Below are positions 5,509 to 12,885 of a stretch of 12,899 bases of DNA, piece after piece (within the stretch, counting starts at the first letter, position 1; the number at the start of each line of letters is the position of its first letter). The notes below the pieces were generated by a model. The model searched no databases. It saw nothing but the letters and a program-made list of their open reading frames with translations, and was not told where the DNA came from. Source of the DNA: an uncultured Chitinophagales bacterium (lineage in GTDB: Bacteria; Bacteroidota; Bacteroidia; Chitinophagales; Chitinophagaceae); assembly GCA_946886475.1 (NCBI GenBank), contig CAMPIQ010000108.1:1-12899 (forward strand), read 5' to 3'. Both the position numbers and the translations under genes were made by a program.

Positions 5509-6235
5509 CCTTAACTGTGATATGGGCGAAGGAATGGGAAATGAGTCATTGATCATGCCCTTCATAAGTTCCGCCAATATAGCCTGTGGCTTTCATGCCG
5601 GCAATGGAGACATCATCAGGAAGACCATTGACCTGGCCCTAAAGCATAATGTAAAGATAGGCGCACATCCTTCCTTCAGGGATAAGGAAAATTTCGGAAG
5701 AAAGGAAATGAAACTTCCCTTTGAAAAGCTCTATGCGATTATGCTGGAGCAGCTCATTAAGATCGATCTCATTGCAAAAGAAATGGGAGCAGTAATGCAT
5801 CATGTAAAACCTCACGGTGCCTTATACAATATGGCCTCGAAAGATGAAGGACTCGCTAAGGCCATTGCTATTGCCATCAAGGATTTTAATGAAAACCTGG
5901 TTTTATATGGACTTAGCGGGAGTGTAATGATTGAAATGGCCCATTCTGCCGGACTAAAAACGGCCAATGAAGTTTTTGGTGACCGCACCTACCTGGATGA
6001 CGGAAGTCTTACTCCAAGAACCATGCAAAACGCAATGATTGAAACAGAAGATCAAAGCATCCGCCAGGTATTGCAGATCATCAGAACCGGAACTGTTACC
6101 ACCGTAAACGGGAACATCATACCCATGCATGCAGAAACCATTTGCATACATGGCGACAACCTCCGTGCTGTTTTCTTTGCAAGGAAAATTTATCAAACCT
6201 TACAAAAGGAAAACTTTGCCGGCCAGACTACCTAA
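5495..6235 (+). CDS. pxpA: 5-oxoprolinase subunit A (PxpA, LamB/YcsF family)
   Basis: 246 residues, typical for LamB/YcsF. Motifs in order: DLNCDMGEG (5-13), SANIACGFHAGNGD (26-39), IGAHPSFRDKENFGRK (55-70), HHVKPHGALYN (102-112), EVFGDRTYLDDGSLTPR (159-175) and ICIHGDN (216-222). The clustered Asp, His and Glu residues are the polar residues conserved in the family and probably form the active site of its barrel. PxpA completes the PxpABC 5-oxoprolinase, which recycles 5-oxoproline, an unavoidable damage product of glutamine and glutamate, to glutamate. The start overlaps pxpC by 14 bp, and the 3' end overlaps the transporter gene by about 20 bp if the TTG start is used there. All family motifs look intact. 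Confidence 0.94.
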   Translation: MLICDLNCDMGEGMGNESLIMPFISSANIACGFHAGNGDIIRKTIDLALKHNVKIGAHPSFRDKENFGRKEMKLPFEKLYAIMLEQLIKIDLIAKEMGAVMHHVKPHGALYNMASKDEGLAKAIAIAIKDFNENLVLYGLSGSVMIEMAHSAGLKTANEVFGDRTYLDDGSLTPRTMQNAMIETEDQSIRQVLQIIRTGTVTTVNGNIIPMHAETICIHGDNLRAVFFARKIYQTLQKENFAGQTT

Positions 6236-7418
6236 GTTCAGCCTTTTTAGCGGCGCCACCATGGGGGCTGCTTTCCTTATGGCCAATTCATCTATTGGTC
6301 CGGGTTTCTTAACACAGACTTCTTTTTTTACCGAACAATTACTGACAAGTTTTGGCTTTGTAATTTTTGTATCCGTGCTGCTCGACATAGGAGCCCAGTT
6401 AAATACCTGGCGTGTACTTACCGTGAGCGAGTTAAGAGCCCAGGATCTGTCGAACCGGCTTTTACCCGGTCTTGGATATTTTCTTTCTGCGCTGGTGATC
6501 TTCGGTGGGTTTGCATTCAATATCGGCAATATTGCAGGGTGCGGCCTTGGTGTGAATGTGCTGACAGGAATGGGATTCAGAGAAGGTGCTGCTATCAGCT
6601 GCGGAATTGCCTTATTGTTATTCTGGTTAAAGGAAGTTGGTAAAATGCTTGACCTGGTTACACCGTTACTGGGCGTTTTAAAGATCACCCTTACATTGAT
6701 CATAGCTTTTAGCGCTGATCCACCACTGCTTGAATCTATCCAGCATACTTTTATTCCTGAACAAATAAGTACTACGGCTATTGTAACCATTGTTGGTGGT
6801 ACCGTTGGAGGATATATTACTTTTTCAGGAGCGCACCGGTTATTGGATGCGGGTATAAAGGGAAAAGAAAATATTTCAAAAGTTGATAAAAGTGCGATCA
6901 GCGGAATTCTTATTTCAACCCTGATGCGTTTTATTTTATTTCTGGCAGTTGTAGGTGTAGTAACCAGCGGGGTACAATTGGATGCCCACAATCCTGCGGC
7001 CACCGTATTTGGATCGGCAGCAGGTGAGATCGGGTTTAAAATTTTTGGTGTGGTCTTATGGAGTGCAGCCATTTCATCTGTATTAGGAGCTGCATATACT
7101 TCCGTATCGTTCTTCAAAACATTTCATCCTCTATTTATAAAGTATGAGCGTTTCTTTATTTCCCTGTTTATTATTCTTTCAACCCTGGTTTTCATTTTAA
7201 TTGGAAGACCCAAACAATTGCTTCTTTTTGCCGGTGCGGTCAATGGATTGATCCTGCCCGTTGCACTGGCCATTATACTGATAGCAGCTACCAGAAAAAA
7301 ACTGCTGAAAGGGTATGAACATCCCGTATGGATGCAACTGGCCGGATGGATGGTGGTGATAGCAATGGGGTGGATGGGGTCGGTTGCCGTTACTGAATTA
7401 ATGGATGGCTTTTTCTGA
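6216..7418 (+). CDS. Nramp-family (YcsG-like) transporter lacking canonical metal-binding motifs
   Basis: About 400 residues with roughly 11 hydrophobic segments, the Nramp/LeuT-fold layout. The start chosen is TTG 6216, with AAGGA at 6206-6210, 5 nt upstream, and a 20-bp overlap with pxpA. An ATG at 6129 would overlap pxpA by 107 bp and add 29 unlikely residues; an ATG at 6261 would begin in TM1. Canonical Nramps bind metal through DPGN in TM1 and an MPH-type motif in TM6. Here TM1 reads SSIGPGFLTQ (GPGF at 28-31, so the Asp and Asn ligands are Gly and Phe), and TM6 reads GGTVGGYITFSGAH (GGY at the MPH position, about 198-200). A Mn/Fe substrate is therefore doubtful. The B. subtilis kip locus also has an Nramp-type gene (ycsG) beside ycsF and kipI-kipA. 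Uptake of 5-oxoproline or a related acid is my inference. Confidence 0.85.
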   Translation: MPARLPKFSLFSGATMGAAFLMANSSIGPGFLTQTSFFTEQLLTSFGFVIFVSVLLDIGAQLNTWRVLTVSELRAQDLSNRLLPGLGYFLSALVIFGGFAFNIGNIAGCGLGVNVLTGMGFREGAAISCGIALLLFWLKEVGKMLDLVTPLLGVLKITLTLIIAFSADPPLLESIQHTFIPEQISTTAIVTIVGGTVGGYITFSGAHRLLDAGIKGKENISKVDKSAISGILISTLMRFILFLAVVGVVTSGVQLDAHNPAATVFGSAAGEIGFKIFGVVLWSAAISSVLGAAYTSVSFFKTFHPLFIKYERFFISLFIILSTLVFILIGRPKQLLLFAGAVNGLILPVALAIILIAATRKKLLKGYEHPVWMQLAGWMVVIAMGWMGSVAVTELMDGFF

Positions 7419-7467
7419 GAGCGTTATTTCTGGCCCTTTTTTTTCTGTTATGATTCTAAAGTAATTT

Positions 7468-7659
7468 ATGGATAAGGATAATAAAAACAGAAACACCGAA
7501 GAAAAGGCAGAGGATATTCAGCCGGTAAAACAGGAAGAAGCCAGGCAACGGTCAAGTGCTTTTAATGAACCAGCACCGGGAAATGAAAAAAGTACTTCTA
7601 ATTCTGAGGAAGCAGATATGGAACAGGAAAGGAAGGAAGCAATGACCGAAAGGGATTAG
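7468..7659 (+). CDS. Small charged, probably disordered protein, 63 residues
   Basis: No recognised family. The sequence is extremely hydrophilic: rich in Glu, Asp, Lys, Arg, Asn, Gln and Ser, with no Leu, Tyr, Trp, Cys or His and almost no aliphatic residues. Intrinsic disorder is therefore expected, and no signal or membrane segment is present. The start at 7468 lies 49 nt after the transporter stop, without a clear Shine-Dalgarno site. A T-run (7437-7444) precedes it but lacks a good stem. It may be read-through from the pxp operon or have its own promoter. Its TAG stop (7657-7659) overlaps by two bases the TAA of the convergent lipoprotein gene. Low-complexity composition makes false coding calls possible, but 63 codons of coherent charged sequence starting with MDKDNKN support a real gene. 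Confidence 0.55.
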   Translation: MDKDNKNRNTEEKAEDIQPVKQEEARQRSSAFNEPAPGNEKSTSNSEEADMEQERKEAMTERD

Positions 7660-8456
7660 GGTTTGTACACCATCCCACAACCGGTATAAACTTCGTTATT
7701 AAACCTTAGTTGCACCTTATTCCTGTATACATAATCGCTCATGCCATCACTGCAGAAAAAAGGCAGGATCGTAACACTGATATGATTGGAATCCCTGTTG
7801 GAAGAATATGCAAGGGTATCACCGGAATTTCTGGTTGAACCGATCCTGAACTTCATAGGTTCTTTCCAGCCGGCAAGCGCAAAGCTCAGTGAATCATTAT
7901 TTCTTATTTCAATATTCCAGAAAGGTTCGTTGCCAATACCATAGAATATAATTCCTGTATTTGATTTAGCATTCCAGGTCTTATTTTCCATTATACCTTC
8001 CAGAGGGGTCATGGCATATCCTCCTTTGGTAGCAGGATTATAATAATGAAGAACCGGGCCATCCCATTTATACCTGGCTCTCACTATCTGGTCTTTGTAT
8101 AACCAGATATATCCGTTTGACGGTGCCCATGTTCCTTCAGTCACTACCATGCTGTCCCGGGCTTTTTTGAGATAGCGTTCCTCCAGCCGGAATGTATTAT
8201 CCGGATAAAAAGCAACCGTTTGTTCAATTTTACTATTCAATGTAAAACTGCCGCGATAGATGCCATGTGGTTTCCTTATTGCAGGGGTTATTGGCAGGGG
8301 CAATACAGGGATCTTCATTGCTGCGTTGGTATCGTGCGACTCAATAATCACAGGTTTTTCCATCTCTTCCATTTCTTCACGTATGGCTTTTTCCTCCGGT
8401 AGGGTGCAGCCTGCCAGCAGCGCCAGAATGGTTATATATATTACATTCCTGATCAC
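7656..8456 (-). CDS. Lipoprotein with NlpE-like N-terminal and COG3650-like C-terminal domain
   Basis: 266 residues, starting with GTG (8454-8456); no upstream in-frame ATG is nearby and the next Met falls after the signal. Lipobox LAGC, acylated Cys17, followed by an acidic tether rich in Glu (to about 35). Residues about 65-160 resemble NlpE: GIYRGSF, FYPDNTFRLEERYL (83-96), EGTWAPSNGYIWLY (107-120). The copper-type LPCADC motif of NlpE is absent; this domain has no Cys. Residues about 165-266 resemble COG3650: IGNEPFWNIEI (174-184), FFCSDGMSDYVY (233-244) and TGCGM (258-262). Cys235 and Cys260 may form a disulphide. Likely anchored in the cell envelope, perhaps the outer membrane. E. coli NlpE signals surface and envelope stress; a similar role here is only inference. 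A hairpin separates it from the gene upstream. Confidence 0.8.
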   Translation of the reverse strand: MIRNVIYITILALLAGCTLPEEKAIREEMEEMEKPVIIESHDTNAAMKIPVLPLPITPAIRKPHGIYRGSFTLNSKIEQTVAFYPDNTFRLEERYLKKARDSMVVTEGTWAPSNGYIWLYKDQIVRARYKWDGPVLHYYNPATKGGYAMTPLEGIMENKTWNAKSNTGIIFYGIGNEPFWNIEIRNNDSLSFALAGWKEPMKFRIGSTRNSGDTLAYSSNRDSNHISVTILPFFCSDGMSDYVYRNKVQLRFNNEVYTGCGMVYKP

Positions 8457-8495
8457 ACTGGTACAGATTAAAATCCCGTGCCGTTTTTTTTAAAC

Positions 8496-8524
8496 GAAAG
8501 ATCCCGCTGAATGCGGGATCTTTC
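8496..8524 (-). terminator. Intrinsic terminator-like hairpin downstream of the DUF4920 gene
   Basis: GAAAGATCCCGC (8496-8507) and GCGGGATCTTTC (8513-8524) form a perfect 12-bp stem with loop TGAAT. On the minus strand it lies 20 nt after the DUF4920 stop codon and is followed by a short, broken T-stretch (CTTTCGTTT). It separates this gene from the lipoprotein gene downstream. Confidence 0.75.
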
Positions 8525-8544
8525 TAAATAATATGGGGATTTAT

Positions 8545-9024
8545 TTAGTCTAAAATCTTTACTCCTTTTGCAGCAAATTGAACATCCTTTTCAGCGCCCT
8601 TTATCTTTGCAATTTCTTCTTTGGATTTTCCTGCATCTTCCGCATAATGTTTACGCATGTCCTCAGACACTTCTTTTACAGTGGCATGTCCTTCTACCAA
8701 AACAGTTTTTCCAACTATATTTTCCGGCATCAGGAAGGCATGGTCTTTTGCCCTTACCATCATTGAAGTTCCGTCAGCTCTTTGCAGTTTGATCCAGCAG
8801 CCTTCTGCTTTGCAAACTTCAATGACCTTTCCTTTAACCTGTCCTTCAAACTTATCATTCACCAGTTTTGATTTTAAATCGTCGGCGCTGACAACATTTT
8901 TTTCTTCTGCTACAGTTCCGTAAACAACTCCTTTGGCTGCCTGGGTTTTTTCTTTTTCATGCATTTCCTGTGCGCCGGCAGCAATAGTAAACAGGACCAG
9001 GGCAGAGAACATTAGCTTTTTCAT
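8545..9024 (-). CDS. Secreted DUF4920-domain protein
   Basis: 159 residues. Residues 1-18 are a Sec signal peptide (MKKLMFSALVLFTIAAGAQ, cleavage near AGA-QE). The mature protein matches my memory of DUF4920, common in Bacteroidota: GTVAEEKNVVSADDL (36-50), the core GKVIEVCKAEGCWIKLQ (65-81) with Cys71 and Cys76 next to Trp77, MMVRAKDHAFLMPENIVGKT (88-107), VEGHATVKEVS (110-120), and HYAEDAGKS (126-134), ending in FAAKGVKI. The beta-rich core suggests a small barrel; two close Cys could bind metal or form a disulphide after export. The biochemical role is unknown. A perfect TAnnTTTG box lies 22 nt upstream, giving a short leader. A hairpin terminator follows, so it is likely a single-gene unit. 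Confidence 0.85.
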   Translation of the reverse strand: MKKLMFSALVLFTIAAGAQEMHEKEKTQAAKGVVYGTVAEEKNVVSADDLKSKLVNDKFEGQVKGKVIEVCKAEGCWIKLQRADGTSMMVRAKDHAFLMPENIVGKTVLVEGHATVKEVSEDMRKHYAEDAGKSKEEIAKIKGAEKDVQFAAKGVKILD

Positions 9025-9046
9025 TGTTCAGGTATTTTTGTGAATT

Positions 9047-9054
9047 CAAATATA
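9047..9054 (-). promoter_or_regulatory. -7 promoter box TATATTTG for the DUF4920 gene
   Basis: Read on the minus strand, TATATTTG matches the Bacteroidota -7 consensus TAnnTTTG exactly and lies 22 nt upstream of the ATG, which leaves a short leader. No TTTG is found at the usual -33 spacing. Confidence 0.45.
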
Positions 9055-9150
9055 ATGATCGTTAGGTTATGAGGTTGCCTCGATAGATGGCGTTACACGA
9101 AGTTTAGGAATGTATTGTGGAATGGCAAGGAGAAAAAACCTTTTTTCGCG

Positions 9151-9184
9151 GGGAAAATTCCCAAAAATAATTCCCAATTATTTT
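9151..9184. promoter_or_regulatory. Inverted repeats upstream of recA
   Basis: GGGAAAATTCCC (9151-9162) has 5-bp arms around AA. Next to it, AAAATAAT (9164-9171) and ATTATTTT (9177-9184) form 8-bp arms around TCCCA. They lie 110-145 bp before the recA start and just upstream of a candidate -7 box, a position that suits a regulator site. I recognise no LexA-type consensus. Confidence 0.28.
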
Positions 9185-9205
9185 CGTAATTTATGCTAAA
9201 ATTAT

Positions 9206-9213
9206 TAGCTTCG
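9206..9213 (+). promoter_or_regulatory. Candidate -7 box (TAGCTTCG) for recA
   Basis: TAGCTTCG differs from TAnnTTTG by one base. TTTTCG at 9181-9186 lies 19 nt upstream in the -33 position. The predicted leader before the recA ATG is about 75 nt. The same box is found before the ABC-F gene. Confidence 0.33.
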
Positions 9214-9294
9214 CGGGCAGGAAATAAAAAATAGAGATGGGCAGATACCATAACTTAGGGCCATCTTTCTCCTAACTCATTCAACGAAAAAAAT

Positions 9295-10296
9295 ATGTCA
9301 AATTCAGAAAAATTAAAAGCACTGAAATTAACCATGGACAAGATCGATAAGGATTTTGGAAAGGGCAGTGTTATGATGATGAACGAACGTTCACAGGAAC
9401 CAATGGATGTAGTTTCAACCGGTTCCATCGGTCTTGATGCCGCTTTGGGAATAGGTGGTCTGCCAAGGGGTCGGGTGATTGAGATTTACGGACCGGAAAG
9501 TTCAGGTAAAACCACTATTGCCACCCATGTGATAGCAGAAGCACAGAAAAAAGGTGGCATGTGTGCCATCATAGATGCGGAACATGCTTTTGATTCTTCA
9601 TATGCACAAAAGCTGGGCGTTGATATTGATAACCTGCTGATCTCACAGCCGGATTATGGTGAGCAGGCATTGGAGATCGCCGACCGCCTGATTCTATCCG
9701 GAGCTCTTGATGTGGTGGTTATTGACTCGGTTGCAGCCCTGGTACCCAAAGGGGAACTGGAAGGTGAAATGGGTGATTCTAAAATGGGACTTCAGGCCAG
9801 GCTAATGTCGCAGGCACTTAGAAAACTGACAGCAACCATTTCTAAGACGAATACCATTTGCATTTTTATTAACCAGCTGCGCGAGAAGATCGGCGTAATG
9901 TTCGGCAATCCGGAAACTACAACCGGTGGTAACGCATTAAAGTTTTATGCTTCTGTCCGACTCGATATCCGCCGTATGGCTCAGATCAAGGACGGGGATG
10001 AAGCCATTGGCAACAGGGTTAAGGTAAAAGTGGTTAAGAATAAAGTGGCGCCGCCATTCAGAACGGCTGAATTTGATATTGTTTTTGGAGAAGGTATTTC
10101 CAAGATCGGCGAGATACTGGATATGGGAGTAGAAATGGGAATAGTACAAAAAAGCGGTAGCTGGTTCAGTTATAATGGCGATAAGCTTGGTCAGGGTCGC
10201 GAAGCTGTAAAAAGTTTACTACACGACAATACAGCACTGGCGGATGAACTGGAGACAAAGATCAGGGAGAAGATCAAAGAATTACAGACAAGCTGA
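9295..10296 (+). CDS. recA: Recombinase RecA
   Basis: 333 residues. RecA forms ATP-dependent filaments on single-stranded DNA, drives strand exchange and acts as co-protease in the SOS response where LexA exists. Visible motifs: FGKGSVM (21-27), STGSIGLD (41-48), Walker [10 protein letters not shown] (66-74), catalytic Glu96 in DAEHAFD (94-100), Walker [11 protein letters not shown] (140-149), the L1 region [20 protein letters not shown] (156-175), [19 protein letters not shown] (192-210) and the L2 region [14 protein letters not shown] (211-224). Numbering is in register with E. coli RecA over the Walker motifs. The protein is shorter than the E. coli one (353) and ends ...IKELQTS without the very acidic C-terminal tail. 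No intein or frameshift is present. The gene is monocistronic with its own terminator. Confidence 0.98.
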   Translation: MSNSEKLKALKLTMDKIDKDFGKGSVMMMNERSQEPMDVVSTGSIGLDAALGIGGLPRGRVIEIYGPESSGKTTIATHVIAEAQKKGGMCAIIDAEHAFDSSYAQKLGVDIDNLLISQPDYGEQALEIADRLILSGALDVVVIDSVAALVPKGELEGEMGDSKMGLQARLMSQALRKLTATISKTNTICIFINQLREKIGVMFGNPETTTGGNALKFYASVRLDIRRMAQIKDGDEAIGNRVKVKVVKNKVAPPFRTAEFDIVFGEGISKIGEILDMGVEMGIVQKSGSWFSYNGDKLGQGREAVKSLLHDNTALADELETKIREKIKELQTS

Positions 10297-10312
10297 TAAG
10301 CATAATAAACAG

Positions 10313-10344
10313 ATTCCCGCCCTTTAAGAGGCGGGAATTTTTTT
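10313..10344 (+). terminator. Intrinsic terminator after recA
   Basis: ATTCCCGCC (10313-10321) pairs with GGCGGGAAT (10330-10338) around an 8-nt loop, followed by a run of T to 10344. It lies 16 nt after the recA stop codon. Confidence 0.92.
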
Positions 10345-10857
10345 AGTTACAGGTTTCACAGGTTAATAAGATTGCAGTAAGGTTGGGTTTTTACCTAATC
10401 ATTAAGCCCTGGAAAAGGCAATGATAAAAATGGATGGATTGGATGTGGGTTGTAAAAGGGTGAAGGTTACGGACTGTGTACGGGATGATCAAAATTTCGC
10501 AGATAATTTAAGTCAGAGCCTGAAAAGTGAAGATTCACGTCCTGCTCCATAAATTAATTCATCAACGAAATTCCAATTATCCTTTATCGCAGATCAAGCA
10601 GGTAACAGATAAATTATCTTAACCTGTATTGTTATCGACCACGATCAGGGGTATTCAAAAGGATTGAATTCTTTTATAAAGGATTGGATAATACACGAGA
10701 CTGATGCGCAAGGAACCATTATCTTGTGTCAAACATATTGCCACATATGTACTAGATTGATAATCATCAATTTATGAAGCTGGTGAAAAGGTTTTTTATC
10801 CGGGCATCCAGCCGGATTCATTAGTTTTTTATATTTCAGGCATTCTATTTTTGCATC
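10345..10857. other. 513-bp non-coding region between recA and uvrB
   Basis: No convincing gene is seen on either strand; the longest short frame noticed (10421-10552, 43 codons) has no family features. Present are a 9-bp direct repeat AAAGGATTG (10658-10666 and 10678-10686, period 20), an inverted repeat TTGAT-N4-ATCAA (10757-10770), a hairpin ATCCGG/CCGGAT (10798-10803, 10812-10817) and the uvrB -7 box. The 3' part is the likely uvrB control region. Confidence 0.5.
10846..10853 (+). promoter_or_regulatory. -7 promoter box TATTTTTG for uvrB
   Basis: TATTTTTG matches TAnnTTTG exactly and ends only 4 nt before the uvrB ATG. TTAG (10821-10824) sits at 21-nt spacing as a weak -33 element. A transcript from this box would start at or next to the ATG, i.e. 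be leaderless or nearly so. Confidence 0.45.
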
Positions 10858-12885
10858 ATGCCATTTAAACTCGAATCTTCATATCAGCCTGCAGGAGATC
10901 AGCCATCGGCCATTGCCGAACTGACCGCAGGCATTATAAACGGGGACAAGCACCAGGTTTTATTAGGTGTAACCGGGTCGGGTAAAACTTTTACAGTTGC
11001 CAACATGATCAGGGATGTGCAACGGCCAACCCTGGTACTGACCCATAATAAAACCCTTGTTGCCCAGTTGTATGGTGAGTTCCGCCAGTTTTTTCCTGAT
11101 AATGCGGTTGAATATTTTGTTTCTTATTATGATTATTACCAGCCGGAAGCCTACATGCCTACCACCGATACTTATATTGAAAAGGACCTGAATATAAACG
11201 AGGAGCTGGATAAACTCAGGCTGAGGGCAACAACATCTTTGTTGTCCGGTAGAAGAGATATTATAGTTGTGGCCAGTGTGAGTTGTATTTATGGCATGGG
11301 AAATCCAACGGATTATGAAAGTGGGATCGTAAGGATCTCAAAGGGAGATAATATTTCAAGACAGGGCTTCCTGCATGCGCTTGTGAATTCTTTATACAAT
11401 CGCACTTCGATAGAATTTAACCGGGGCACGTTCAGGGTGAAAGGTGATACGGTAGATATTAACCTACCCTATGTGGATTATGGATACAGGGTTACATTTT
11501 TCGGGGATGAGATTGAAGAGATTGAAAGTATTGATGTGCAGAATGGAAAAAGAATTGGCAAGCTGAATGATGCAGCCATCTTTCCTGCAAATTTATACGT
11601 GGCGCCAAAAGACATTATCAATGATGTAATGTATGAGATACAGGATGAGATGAATGCCCAGGTGGATTATTTTAAAAGTATTGGAAAGTTTATTGAAGCG
11701 CAAAGAATAAAAGAACGGGTTGAGTATGATATTGAAATGATCAGGGAACTTGGTTTTTGTAATGGCATTGAAAACTATTCAAGATTTTTTGACAGGAGAG
11801 ATCCAGGCACCAGGCCTTTTTGCCTGCTCGATTATTTTCCAAAAGATTTTATTTGTGTCATAGACGAGAGTCACCAGACCATTCCACAGGTAAGCGGGAT
11901 GTACGGCGGTGACCGGAGCAGGAAGCTAACGCTTGTTGATTATGGCTTTCGCCTGCCATCGGCACTGGATAACCGTCCATTGAATTTTCATGAATTTTCC
12001 AGCCTGTTGAACCAGGTAGTTTATGTAAGTGCAACACCCGGAGATTACGAACTGGAACAAACCGGCGGCGTGGTGGTGGAACAGGTGGTAAGACCAACAG
12101 GATTACTGGAACCGCCCATTGAGGTTCGTCCAAGTGTTAACCAGATAGACGATCTCCTTGATGAAATTGATAAAAGGGTTAAGAAAGGAGACAGGGTATT
12201 GGTGACCACACTTACAAAGAGAATGGCCGAAGAAATGGATAAGTATCTGAAACGGATTGACATCAGGTCGAAATACATACACAGTGAAGTAGATACCCTT
12301 GAGCGTATAGAAATATTGCGCGACCTGCGTTTGGGTAAGATAGATGTATTGGTAGGCGTGAATTTACTTAGGGAAGGCCTTGACCTCCCTGAAGTTTCCC
12401 TTGTGGCTATTCTGGATGCCGATAAGGAAGGATTTCTCCGCAATGAAAGATCACTTACGCAAACCGCAGGACGGGCAGCAAGAAATGTTGACGGACTCGT
12501 AATTTTCTATGCTGATACAATGACGGAAAGTATGCAAAGGACCATTGATGAAACCAACAGAAGGCGGGAAAAACAGGTTGCATACAACATCATAAACAAT
12601 ATAACGCCAACGACTGTACGAAAATCAATTGCGCAGGTTATGGCACAGACTTCAGTGCTGGATATCAAGGGTTATGACCCCGACTCGCCTTATGCCGTGG
12701 ATGAAATAATTACAAGAGCTGCCGAGGATGAACCGGAATACACCACCATTCCACAGCTGGAAAAAATAATATCCAGGACAAAAAAGGATATGGAGAAGGC
12801 AGCAAGGGATCTGGATTTTATGGAAGCTGCCCGATTGAGAGATGAGATGTTTTCCCTGCAGAAAAAACTGGAAAAAATGAAATAA
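10858..12885 (+). CDS. uvrB: UvrABC system protein B (excinuclease subunit UvrB)
   Basis: 675 residues, the family length (E. coli 673). UvrB is the damage-verification helicase of nucleotide excision repair; it is loaded by UvrA and recruits UvrC. Motifs: Walker A GVTGSGKT (37-44), the beta-hairpin region YYDYYQPEAYMPTTDTYIEKD (90-110), VASVSCIYGMGNP (138-150), DEAD-type box VIDESHQ (334-340), SATPGDYE (391-398), helicase motifs GVNLLREGLDLPEVSLVAIL (500-519) and TQTAGRAARN (534-543). The C-terminal UVR domain (634-669, EKIISRTKKDMEKAARDLDF and ARLRDEMF) binds UvrC and UvrA. The start MPFKLESSYQPAGDQP is the conserved N-terminus. All motifs are intact. It is probably transcribed alone from the box 4 nt upstream; what follows is cut by the window end. 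Confidence 0.98.
   Translation: MPFKLESSYQPAGDQPSAIAELTAGIINGDKHQVLLGVTGSGKTFTVANMIRDVQRPTLVLTHNKTLVAQLYGEFRQFFPDNAVEYFVSYYDYYQPEAYMPTTDTYIEKDLNINEELDKLRLRATTSLLSGRRDIIVVASVSCIYGMGNPTDYESGIVRISKGDNISRQGFLHALVNSLYNRTSIEFNRGTFRVKGDTVDINLPYVDYGYRVTFFGDEIEEIESIDVQNGKRIGKLNDAAIFPANLYVAPKDIINDVMYEIQDEMNAQVDYFKSIGKFIEAQRIKERVEYDIEMIRELGFCNGIENYSRFFDRRDPGTRPFCLLDYFPKDFICVIDESHQTIPQVSGMYGGDRSRKLTLVDYGFRLPSALDNRPLNFHEFSSLLNQVVYVSATPGDYELEQTGGVVVEQVVRPTGLLEPPIEVRPSVNQIDDLLDEIDKRVKKGDRVLVTTLTKRMAEEMDKYLKRIDIRSKYIHSEVDTLERIEILRDLRLGKIDVLVGVNLLREGLDLPEVSLVAILDADKEGFLRNERSLTQTAGRAARNVDGLVIFYADTMTESMQRTIDETNRRREKQVAYNIINNITPTTVRKSIAQVMAQTSVLDIKGYDPDSPYAVDEIITRAAEDEPEYTTIPQLEKIISRTKKDMEKAARDLDFMEAARLRDEMFSLQKKLEKMK

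Noticed and set aside
6200..7117. 305-codon minus-strand frame opposite the transporter gene
   Set aside because: A shadow of the membrane protein: Pro/Ser/Thr/Asn-rich with no domain features, while the plus strand encodes a clear Nramp fold in a tight operon.
9295..10296. Truncated recA
   Set aside because: It lacks the acidic tail of E. coli RecA, but all core motifs are present and it ends in a stop followed by a proper terminator; a shorter C-terminus is common outside Proteobacteria.
10421..10552. 43-codon plus-strand frame after the recA terminator
   Set aside because: It has an ATG and an AAAGG upstream, but no signal peptide, domain or conserved neighbour; length is within chance expectation.
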